In this document: piece after piece, positions 6,874 to 14,196 of the stretch
Layout of the letters: every line of letters begins with the position of its first letter
Numbering within the stretch: position 1 is the first letter of the stretch
Assembly (NCBI GenBank): GCA_001771575.1
Contig: MEUD01000001.1
Location: 1,241,277 to 1,305,276, forward strand
From: a candidate division WOR-1 bacterium RIFOXYB2_FULL_45_9
GTDB taxonomy: Bacteria; Margulisbacteria; WOR-1; O2-12-FULL-45-9; XYB2-FULL-48-7
DNA length: 64,000 nt
Direction: 5' to 3'
Translations under genes and position numbers: made by a program
The notes under the pieces: generated by a model
Database searches by the model: none
The model's input: only the letters and a program-made list of their open reading frames with translations
What the model was told of the DNA's origin: nothing

Positions 6874-9080
6874 GCCGGGACTTGAGCGAGCTTCATTGAG
6901 ATCACTTTTGAGGTGCCGGGGTCCTGCATCGTCACGCCGTAAATATTGTCGGCGATCGCCATGGTCCGTTTGTTGTGGGTAATAACGATCACCTGGGTAT
7001 TGGCGGAAAAGTCCTTTAAAATGTTCGTATATCGACCGATGTTGGCTTCGTCCAGAGCGGCGTCGACCTCGTCAAGAAAACAAAACGGGGAGGGTCGGAT
7101 CTTGAGCAGGGAAAAGAGAATGGCGACGGCGCAGAGAGATCGCTCGCCGCCGGATAATAGCGGGAGCGGCAACCAGCGCCGGCCATTTGGGCGGACCGAG
7201 ATCTCGATCTCCGCTTCCAGGGCCGGCTGGCCGGGGGCCAGAGAGATCCGCGCTTCCCCGCCGTTAAAAAGTTGGCCGAAAACTTCGGAAAAAATGACCG
7301 AAAGTTGGTCCATGGTCTGCAGAAAAGTTGTTTCGGCCTGGGCGTCGAGCTCAACGATCAGGTTGCGCAGGTTCTCCCGTGCGGCGTTAAGATCGGTCAG
7401 TTGAGCTTCAATGAAAGTTAGGCGCTCCTTGCTCCGGTCAAATTCCTCGATCGCTAGGAGATTGACCGGTTCAAGCTGGCGCAACCTGGCTTTTCCCTCT
7501 TCGATCTCGCTTTTGGCCTTGCCAGTATTAGCTACGATGCCGGAGACAGTTTCCAGATCTTGCAGTGAAAGATTGTATTCGGCCAAAAGCTTTTCGCCGA
7601 TCGCCAGCATTTCCCCATCGACTTTGGCCAGAGAGACTTCAAGAGAGGCGATGATGCTTGCCGCCTCCCTTTCCTCCTGTTCTTCCTGACGGCTTTTTTC
7701 TTCAAATTCGGAGATCTGTGTGTTTGTCTTTTCCCGCTCAAGCTTCAATTGAGCGATCGCTTCGGTCAAAGAGGCCTTTCTTTGATCGTCAGGAATGGAA
7801 ACGGCTAAAAGATCCTGGCGATGAGCGCCGATCAAGGCGTTAAGTCTCTCCATCTCAGCCAGGGCCTTGCGGTTTTCTTCGTTTAAAAGTTCCAGTTTAA
7901 GGTTGCGGGTCGCTTCCGCTTCGCTGGCGGCCAGGGAAAGGTTCTCTTCTTTGCCGAAAAACTGCATAATGGAAGAGAGCAATGAGACCAGGCCGCGGGT
8001 TTGATCGACCAGAAGGTGGAGCGACTCGTCAAGATGGACCTGCGAAGGGTCGCTAATTTCCGGAGCCTGCAAAGCCAGGATCTTCGCGGCGAGAGCGTTG
8101 GTTTTTGCCGAGACGGAGAGAAGGAGCTCTTCTTCTCTTTGCAGGTCCTTTTCTATGAAGCGGCGATTGAGTTCGGCGTCGCGCAACCGGTCTTTTTCGC
8201 TGTCGAGTTGAGCGGCCAGATCGTCGATCTGTGATTCGATCTCCCGGAGCCGTTTTTTGAGTTCCGCTGCCGCGCTGAAATCTTTTTCTTCGGCGGCGCT
8301 TTTGGCCTGGGACTGTTGTCTTGCTTGGGCCAGCGCCTCTTCGAGCTTCTGCTTTTTTTCCAGAATGCTTCCTAAAAGTTTTTTGCTCAAGCCGATCTCC
8401 AGTTCCTTGACCTTGTTATGGATTTCCAGGTATTCTTTTGCCCGACGGGCTTGCTCCTCAAGAATGATCAGGTGTTCGCTGACCTCGATCTTAAGGTCGT
8501 TGATCCGGAGAAGGTTTTGTTCGGCGGCGATCAGCTTTTTCTCCGCGGCGACCTTTCTGGTTTTGTATTTGTTGATCCCGGCCGCCTCTTCAAAAACGAT
8601 CCGGCGCTCTTCTCCTTTACTGGAAAGGATGGCGTCGACCTGCCCCTGGGTGATGATCGCGTAAGTCCCTTCGCCGAGGCCGGTATCCAGCAGAAGGTCG
8701 CGGATATCCTTGAGCCGGCATTGGTTTTTGTTGATGTAGAATTCACTTTCCCCCTCGCGGAAGGTCCGGCGTTTGATCGCGACCTCGGTGAAGGGGACCG
8801 GAAGACGTCCCGAAGAATTATCGAAAGTCATGGTCACTTCAGCCAGTGAAAGCGGTTTGCGCTGGGCGGTCCCGGCGAAAATAATGTTGTCCAGGGAACC
8901 GACCCGTAGCATTCTGGGATTATCTTCCCCCAGCACCCAGCGAACCGCGTCCAGCACGTTGCTTTTGCCGCAGCCGTTTGGCCCAACGATCCCGGTGATC
9001 CTGGAATCAGGATCAAACTCGATGTCGGTCTGGTCGGGAAAAGTCTTGAAGCCGCGTAGCGACAAGGTCTTTAAAAACAT
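6870..9080 (-). CDS. smc: Short SMC-family ATPase lacking the hinge domain
   Basis: SMC proteins are ATPases that organise chromosomes. This one has only 736 residues against about 1150-1200 usually. The head halves are clearly SMC: GPNGCGKSN (Walker A, about 34-42), ITQGQVDAIL (Q-loop region) and FEEAAGINKYK at the N-terminus; LLSGGERSL (signature) and CFLDEVDAALDEAN (Walker B, D-loop) at the C-terminus. Between them are two coiled-coil stretches (about 165-325 and 400-600) joined by a non-coil linker (APEISDPS to SIMQFFGKEEN). No hinge motif is found. A TGC-TATAGT box sits 9 bases before the ATG. No ScpA/ScpB is in the window. Confidence 0.92.
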   Translation of the reverse strand: MFLKTLSLRGFKTFPDQTDIEFDPDSRITGIVGPNGCGKSNVLDAVRWVLGEDNPRMLRVGSLDNIIFAGTAQRKPLSLAEVTMTFDNSSGRLPVPFTEVAIKRRTFREGESEFYINKNQCRLKDIRDLLLDTGLGEGTYAIITQGQVDAILSSKGEERRIVFEEAAGINKYKTRKVAAEKKLIAAEQNLLRINDLKIEVSEHLIILEEQARRAKEYLEIHNKVKELEIGLSKKLLGSILEKKQKLEEALAQARQQSQAKSAAEEKDFSAAAELKKRLREIESQIDDLAAQLDSEKDRLRDAELNRRFIEKDLQREEELLLSVSAKTNALAAKILALQAPEISDPSQVHLDESLHLLVDQTRGLVSLLSSIMQFFGKEENLSLAASEAEATRNLKLELLNEENRKALAEMERLNALIGAHRQDLLAVSIPDDQRKASLTEAIAQLKLEREKTNTQISEFEEKSRQEEQEEREAASIIASLEVSLAKVDGEMLAIGEKLLAEYNLSLQDLETVSGIVANTGKAKSEIEEGKARLRQLEPVNLLAIEEFDRSKERLTFIEAQLTDLNAARENLRNLIVELDAQAETTFLQTMDQLSVIFSEVFGQLFNGGEARISLAPGQPALEAEIEISVRPNGRRWLPLPLLSGGERSLCAVAILFSLLKIRPSPFCFLDEVDAALDEANIGRYTNILKDFSANTQVIVITHNKRTMAIADNIYGVTMQDPGTSKVISMKLAQVPA

Positions 9081-9089
9081 GGCGGGCCT

Positions 9090-9098
9090 ACTATAGCA
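9090..9098 (-). promoter_or_regulatory. Extended -10 promoter (TGCTATAGT) for smc
   Basis: Minus-strand TGC-TATAGT ends 9 bases before the smc ATG at 9080. The sequence between has no Shine-Dalgarno match. It is divergent from the promoter of the PorV-like gene. Confidence 0.55.
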
Positions 9099-9110
9099 GA
9101 AATATTTCGC

Positions 9111-9164
9111 TTGAGCAACCAGTGGATGAATGATACAATTTGAGCCGTGGATCTATACTATAAT
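9111..9164 (+). promoter_or_regulatory. Promoter region of the PorV-like/SLH operon
   Basis: Two -10 candidates are seen. TTGAGC (9111-9116) is followed after 17 bases by TACAAT (9134-9139). A perfect TATAAT lies at 9159-9164, 12 bases before the ATG at 9177. The second matches the leaderless spacing seen elsewhere. Either promoter argues against the GTG at 9147 as the start codon. Confidence 0.5.
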
Positions 9165-9176
9165 AGGCAAAACAAG

Positions 9177-10880
9177 ATGATAATTTCGAAGTGCCGCCGC
9201 TTGCTTTCGCTTGTTTTTCTCCTTTCATTATTAGTTTTCCCAGCTCAAGCCAGATTAAACGAATTAGGGATCAATCCGTTCGCCACTGAAGCCGGAGGCC
9301 GTCCCTTGGGGATGGCTGGTGCGGTCGTCGCGCTGACCGATGACCCGAACGGGGCGCTGTATAATCCGGCCGCTCTGGCCTGGGCCAAAGGGATCGCGAT
9401 CACCAATCTGGACATTGACCGGATCACCGTTGCCGGTGCTTATCCGACCGGTCTGGGTTCCTCCTTCGGTCTTGCCGTGGTCAACACCAGCATCGAAAAT
9501 TTGGTTTATCAGGGTTCCCTGCGGACGTCGAAGAGCAGTTTGGTCGTTGTTTCTTACGGGACAAAACTTTTCTTTTTTCCAGCGTATGAAAAGAACCAGG
9601 CACTGCAAAGGATCGGGCTTGGCGTTAGCGTCAAAACGCTCCTTTCGGAAACTTTTAGGGGAACGGGAATTAACGATCGTTCGGCAAACGGCTGGACCGT
9701 TGACCTTGGCGGAATTTATAAAGCGAACGACTGGCTGTCGGTCGGGCTGGCTCTGCAAAACGTCCTTCCGGAAAAAACATTCGGCGGAGGCTCGATCTTG
9801 TGGGACGACAGCCTCGCGGAACCGATCACTGCTTATCACAAGCTTGGTTTTTCCGCGAAGGTCATTGGCCCTCTTGGCTCGCTTAATTATAGCGACACCA
9901 GGCAGTTGGTGCTGGGGGGGGAGCTTGACTTCGCAAGCGCTAATCCGACCCTGTTGCGGATAGGCGGCGAGTACACGGTAAACAAGCACTTTTTTATGCA
10001 AGCCGGCTTAATGGAGCAGTGGCGGCCCGGCGGCCTTTCGTTTACTCCGACCTGGGGATTTGGTTTGCGTTCGGAAGAGTGGGCTTTTACCATTTCCGGG
10101 AACCGCGAACCGATCAAAGATGAGGGGCAGGTCCTTTTGTCCGGCATGTATTTTCCAAAGGAGTGGGTGGTTTTCAAGAAGCTTGATCTGGACCGGCCCT
10201 CGGTCTTTTTAGAAACGGCGATCGAACAGCTTTCGCTTGAAGACAATTTTGTGACTTATGATGAAACGCTTGAGGTGACCGGCAAGGTCAAGCCGGGTGT
10301 AGACGTATATGTCAACAATTACCTGGCAAGCAAAGGGAAGGATAACTCCTTCCGGGTCCTGGTGCCGCTGAACCTTGGAAAGAATCTGGTGATCGTCGAG
10401 GCCCGGAACGAACAGGAAAAAGTTTCCTGGACTTATAAGGTGCTGCGGAAGGCCAGGATATCGGTCGAGGAAGAGACGGAACTTAAGAAAAAACTGGAGA
10501 GAACGATCTCTCTGCAAGAGCAGGAAGCCCTCCGGAAAAAAGAGGCCGAGCTTAAAAAACGGCGGAGCAAAGTGGAAGAGCTGGTTACTATCGGGGTCAT
10601 TAATGTTGATGAAGGCAAGGGGGAGTTTAGGCTCGAAGCGACGATCACCAGAGGAGAGCTGGCTACCTGGCTGGTGAAATCTTCGGACCTGCCGCTTCCG
10701 GAAGTGACCAAAGATGTCTGTGTTGATATCAAGAGGAGCAACCCTCTGGCCGCGTATTATAAGGCGGCGATCGACTGGAACCTGATGCCCCTTTATTCGG
10801 ACGGGACCTTCCGGCCGGACACGCCGGTAACCAAAGAAGAGTCGGAGCGCTTATTTAAGGTCTTGGGTGTGAAGAAATGA
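9177..10880 (+). CDS. Outer-membrane PorV/UPF0164-like barrel with C-terminal SLH region
   Basis: A 567-residue exported protein. A signal peptide ending near FPAQA is followed by an AGGRPLGMAGAVVALTDDPNGALYNPAAL segment, the hallmark of PorV/UPF0164-like outer-membrane barrels. Alternating beta strands continue to about residue 330. Then come an Ig-like domain (FVTYDETLEVTGKVKPG), a charged coiled-coil stretch, and an SLH-type region with TITRGELATWLVK and YSDGTFRPDTPVTKEE. SLH domains bind peptidoglycan-linked polymers, so the protein may tether the outer membrane to the wall. The ATG at 9177 is chosen because it gives a cleaner signal peptide and lies beyond the TATAAT. It overlaps the next gene by 4 bases. 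Confidence 0.82.
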   Translation: MIISKCRRLLSLVFLLSLLVFPAQARLNELGINPFATEAGGRPLGMAGAVVALTDDPNGALYNPAALAWAKGIAITNLDIDRITVAGAYPTGLGSSFGLAVVNTSIENLVYQGSLRTSKSSLVVVSYGTKLFFFPAYEKNQALQRIGLGVSVKTLLSETFRGTGINDRSANGWTVDLGGIYKANDWLSVGLALQNVLPEKTFGGGSILWDDSLAEPITAYHKLGFSAKVIGPLGSLNYSDTRQLVLGGELDFASANPTLLRIGGEYTVNKHFFMQAGLMEQWRPGGLSFTPTWGFGLRSEEWAFTISGNREPIKDEGQVLLSGMYFPKEWVVFKKLDLDRPSVFLETAIEQLSLEDNFVTYDETLEVTGKVKPGVDVYVNNYLASKGKDNSFRVLVPLNLGKNLVIVEARNEQEKVSWTYKVLRKARISVEEETELKKKLERTISLQEQEALRKKEAELKKRRSKVEELVTIGVINVDEGKGEFRLEATITRGELATWLVKSSDLPLPEVTKDVCVDIKRSNPLAAYYKAAIDWNLMPLYSDGTFRPDTPVTKEESERLFKVLGVKK

Positions 10881-11728
10881 AAAAGCAGTTTGTCGCGATC
10901 ATTGCCCTGCTTTTCTTGATCATGCCGGCCGCGGCGGAAGAGCCGGCCATGACCAAAGACGATGCCGTCCTTTTGATCTCCGCCGTCAAAAACCTAAAGA
11001 ACCGATTGAACGACCTGTTCTCCTTCACGACCGGCTACGACCTTTCCAAGGTTAACCAGGTCCGGCTGACCCCGACGATCAACTGGGTCAAGGTCGCGCC
11101 GAAAAAAGCGCCGCCTGACGGACAAACAATTTTAGAGATCGTGGCCGCGGTCGACGATCCCAGGGGAGTGTCGAACATTGCCGGCGTCAGGGCCGACCTG
11201 ACCGGCATTGGCCAGCTCTCTGATGCGCAGCTTTTGGATAACGGCAAGTTCGGAGACGTCGTTTCCGGCGACGGTTTGTTTACTCTTCTGACAACGATCA
11301 TGCCGGGGACCACGCTTGGGCCAAAAGATATTAATATTTCGGCGGTCAACCGGAACGGCTGGATGGCACTGGCCAAAACAACCGTTGACGTTGAGATCAA
11401 GCCGCTGATCCTTGAGGCGAAGGCGGTACCGGAAAAACTATCCACCCAAAGCGGGGCGTTTGTCACTTTGGTCCTGCGGGTCGACAATCCCGGACGGCCG
11501 GTCGACGTGAAAAATATTTCGGCGGATATCAGGCCGCTTGGCTTCCAGGACGCGCTTTCTTTCCGCAATGACGGACAGGATGGCGATATCGCCTCGGGAG
11601 ACGACACCTGGACCCTGCGTTTTATCCTGCCCAAAAATCTCTCTCCGGGGAACTATCTCATCCCGATCGAAGTGGTTAATTTTGCCGGCGGGTCAGCGGC
11701 CGGTAAGATCCCGATCTCAATTTATTAA
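10877..11728 (+). CDS. Exported protein with two Ig-like domains
   Basis: A 283-residue protein of unknown function. A signal peptide (MKKQFVAIIALLFLIMPAAA) is followed by a helical stretch and two beta-sandwich-like domains. Each domain carries a repeat of the type NGKFGDVVSGDGLFT or NDGQDGDIASGDDTWT, an Asp/Gly-rich loop that could bind calcium and is seen in choice-of-anchor type exported domains. It is co-translated with the PorV-like gene upstream (ATGA) and the histidine kinase downstream (TAATG). It may act in the periplasm with either, for example as a partner of the barrel or as an input to the kinase. Confidence 0.7.
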   Translation: MKKQFVAIIALLFLIMPAAAEEPAMTKDDAVLLISAVKNLKNRLNDLFSFTTGYDLSKVNQVRLTPTINWVKVAPKKAPPDGQTILEIVAAVDDPRGVSNIAGVRADLTGIGQLSDAQLLDNGKFGDVVSGDGLFTLLTTIMPGTTLGPKDINISAVNRNGWMALAKTTVDVEIKPLILEAKAVPEKLSTQSGAFVTLVLRVDNPGRPVDVKNISADIRPLGFQDALSFRNDGQDGDIASGDDTWTLRFILPKNLSPGNYLIPIEVVNFAGGSAAGKIPISIY

Positions 11729-13920
11729 TGCTATCAACCTTAACGATAATCAGTATTTTTGCGGAAATATTTACCGCCGGGATCCTTTTTTCCGGAGGGG
11801 CGGCGTTTTTTAAGACCGGGTTGAAGTCCAGAAAGGATTTTGCGTTAAGCCTGGTTTTTTTCTCTCTTTTTGCCTATGTCGGTTCGGTTGTCGCTTCCCA
11901 ATTAATGGTCAACCTGGGAAATAGCTTGACTGATCTGATCCTGGTAGAGAAGATCGTTTCCATCAGCCTGCTGGCGACCGCTTTTTTTGTCTGGCTGTTC
12001 GTGGTCGAGCGGTTCGTGTTGCGCGCGGGACACGTGTTTTCGTTCATATTCTTTTTGGTCATCGGATTTTTTACCTACCAGGTGTTTAGCGCGTCGGCCA
12101 GTTTGGTCTATCGCGAAGGGGTAGTCCAGCCGATTGTTAATTATTCCGTTTGGATCCCCTTGATGCCGGTTGTTTCCTTTTCTTGGCTTTTGCTGGCGCT
12201 TTTTGGTTTGAGGGGGTCTTTTAAGGAGAACGGGAAACTGCCGCTTTATACCGCCTGCGCGGCCGCGTTATTTTTGGGAGCGATCTTTTCATCTTATTCA
12301 TATGTCAGACTGGGAGAGGCGGGCTATCTCCTTGCCTCGTGGGTGATCTTTTTGACCGGCGCCCTCTCCCTGCTTTTAGGCGAGATCATTCCTCCGGAAA
12401 GCCCGGAGGCGGCCTCGCCGATAAAATTCCTGAAAACGAGACTGCTTTTCAAGCTGGTGCTGATCTTTGTTTTGATGGTTGTTTTATTGTTTGAGGCGAC
12501 CGCTCTGGCGACGATCAATATCAGCAAGAACTCTCTGGCCAGATTTGTTCAAACCTATTACTACGAGACCGCTAAAAACTTGGTCGAGCGGATCGTTTCC
12601 GAACCGCAGCCGACCAATAACGAAATAATGCAAAGAGCGGTCGAAATGATGAAGATTGGCTCGCGGGGAGTCGCCTTTGTTGTTGATGACAATGGGGCCC
12701 TGCTGGCCCATCCGGACAAGAGCAGGGCGCTCATGAAGGACGACATGAGACGGAACGGCGCGGTGGCCAGCCTGCTGAAAAAACAGGGGGGACGAGGCGA
12801 GTTTTACAATGAGTTAGGCAGTCCTATGGTAGGGGCGTATTTATTGGTACCGGGAACGAATTACGGCGTGGTGGTTGAAGAGCCAAGAAACTCGGCCTAC
12901 GCGGAATTGCGCCAGCTGGAGGCCAATTCCCTCCTTTTTGTCATTATCGGGATAGTTTTGGCGGCGTTAACCGGAGCGTTCTTTGCCCGGTCGATCGAAA
13001 AACCGATCAAGGAGCTGATCAAGGGGACTGAGGCGGTTGCTCACGGAGAGCTGGGCTATCGCATCCCTATCAACTCAAGCGACGAGATCGGGCGCCTTGC
13101 CGAAGCATTTAATAAAATGACCAAGGATCTGCGCGATAGCCAGGAGCGGCTGATCCTTTCCGAAAAGCTCGCCTCGCTTGGCACGATGGCGGCCGGGATG
13201 GCCCATGAAATAAAAAACCCGCTTGTTTCTCTTAGGACCTTTACCCAATTGCTTCAGCAAAAATGGGACGACAAAGAATTCCGGGATAAATTCAGCCAAA
13301 TTATTCCTCATGAGATCGAGCGGATCAATAAGATCGCGGAGAGCTTGTTAAAGTTCGGCCGCCCGGCCAAGCCGGAGCTGACCAAGGTTGAAGTGAACTC
13401 CCTGCTTGACGAAGTTTTAATGCTCTTTGAGAGCGAAGCCAAAAAAAACAATGTTAGGGTGACCAAGAAATTTGCCCAGCTGCCGCCGATCGCGGGAGAC
13501 GCCGGACAGCTGCAGCAGGTCTTTGTTAATATCGTGAAGAATGCCATTGAAGCGATGCACGAAAAGGGGGGGGAGCTGGCGGTAAAGACCGACGTTGGCG
13601 AAGTGATCAAGCTGGGAAAGATCCACGGTCGTCAGGGGGTCCGGCAGGGCGAGGAGATCGTCTGGGGAGAAGAAGAACAGATGGCAAAACCGCTTCCAGT
13701 CATCTTTGTCGAGGTTACCGACACCGGGGAGGGGATATCGGAAGAGAACATTAAAAGTCTTTTTGATCCGTTCTTTACGACCAAAATAACCGGGACCGGC
13801 ATGGGACTGCCGATCACTCTAAGAATAATTGAAGAACACAAAGGGTCAATTAAGGTGCGCAGTCGCTCCGGCAAAGGAACGACCTTTATTATTACTCTGC
13901 CTCAACAGTTTAGTTCTTGA
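11728..13920 (+). CDS. Multi-TM sensor histidine kinase
   Basis: A 730-residue membrane kinase. The first about 215 residues hold seven hydrophobic helices (7TM-type). An eighth helix leads to an extracytoplasmic Cache-like sensor domain (about 255-385, with GVAFVVDDNGALLAHPDK). Then come another helix, a HAMP domain (ARSIEKPIKELIKGTE), a dimerisation helix with the H box MAHEIKNPLVSL, and an HATPase with N box NIVKNAIEAM and G boxes DTGEGIS and GTGMGLP. It would autophosphorylate on the H-box His. No response regulator is adjacent. Co-translation with two envelope proteins suggests it senses the cell envelope. Confidence 0.92.
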   Translation: MLSTLTIISIFAEIFTAGILFSGGAAFFKTGLKSRKDFALSLVFFSLFAYVGSVVASQLMVNLGNSLTDLILVEKIVSISLLATAFFVWLFVVERFVLRAGHVFSFIFFLVIGFFTYQVFSASASLVYREGVVQPIVNYSVWIPLMPVVSFSWLLLALFGLRGSFKENGKLPLYTACAAALFLGAIFSSYSYVRLGEAGYLLASWVIFLTGALSLLLGEIIPPESPEAASPIKFLKTRLLFKLVLIFVLMVVLLFEATALATINISKNSLARFVQTYYYETAKNLVERIVSEPQPTNNEIMQRAVEMMKIGSRGVAFVVDDNGALLAHPDKSRALMKDDMRRNGAVASLLKKQGGRGEFYNELGSPMVGAYLLVPGTNYGVVVEEPRNSAYAELRQLEANSLLFVIIGIVLAALTGAFFARSIEKPIKELIKGTEAVAHGELGYRIPINSSDEIGRLAEAFNKMTKDLRDSQERLILSEKLASLGTMAAGMAHEIKNPLVSLRTFTQLLQQKWDDKEFRDKFSQIIPHEIERINKIAESLLKFGRPAKPELTKVEVNSLLDEVLMLFESEAKKNNVRVTKKFAQLPPIAGDAGQLQQVFVNIVKNAIEAMHEKGGELAVKTDVGEVIKLGKIHGRQGVRQGEEIVWGEEEQMAKPLPVIFVEVTDTGEGISEENIKSLFDPFFTTKITGTGMGLPITLRIIEEHKGSIKVRSRSGKGTTFIITLPQQFSS

Positions 13921-14110
13921 CCTTATTGAGCAGCATCTGCATCCCGTTCTCCAGAATGCCCCGCTGAATGGCTTTGTCCAGCCGGTCAAGTGTTTTGCTT
14001 TCAGCCAGAAAAAACTCGGACGCTTCCCCAAAAATTATGTTGCCTGATGTTTTGTAAGTGGTTTCTCCGAGGGTCAGCACGCAGCGGCCTTTCTCTGTGG
14101 AATTGCTCAA
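13910..14110 (-). CDS. Hypothetical small protein
   Basis: A 66-residue protein of unknown function, transcribed divergently from clpC. The start is taken as TTG at 14110 because GGAGGG lies 6 bases before it; an ATG at 14125 would place that ribosome site inside the gene. The sequence has a beta-rich start (RCVLTLGETTYKTSGNIIFGE) and a helical tail (KTLDRLDKAIQRGILENGM). It overlaps the kinase gene by 11 bases tail to tail. No family is recognised. Confidence 0.6.
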   Translation of the reverse strand: MSNSTEKGRCVLTLGETTYKTSGNIIFGEASEFFLAESKTLDRLDKAIQRGILENGMQMLLNKVKN

Positions 14111-14177
14111 TTTGTTTCCCTCCATATACTATCTATCGAAGCGAAATTTAATTAACTTGCGCCGGAGAGCTGATCGT

Positions 14178-14186
14178 TGATATAAT
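14178..14186 (+). promoter_or_regulatory. Extended -10 promoter (TGATATAAT) for clpC
   Basis: A perfect TATAAT with an upstream TG lies 10 bases before the clpC ATG at 14197. No ribosome site is present in the 10 bases between, so clpC is probably translated from a leaderless message. No CtsR-type or CIRCE inverted repeat is seen nearby. Confidence 0.7.
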
Positions 14187-14196
14187 CTAACGCAAG

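Noticed and set aside
6870-9080. SMC gene broken by a frameshift
   Set aside because: The frame is continuous through both head halves, and no second fragment with a hinge is found next to it.
9147-9176. GTG at 9147 as the start of the PorV-like gene
   Set aside because: A TATAAT box lies downstream of it, and the ATG at 9177 gives a cleaner signal peptide.
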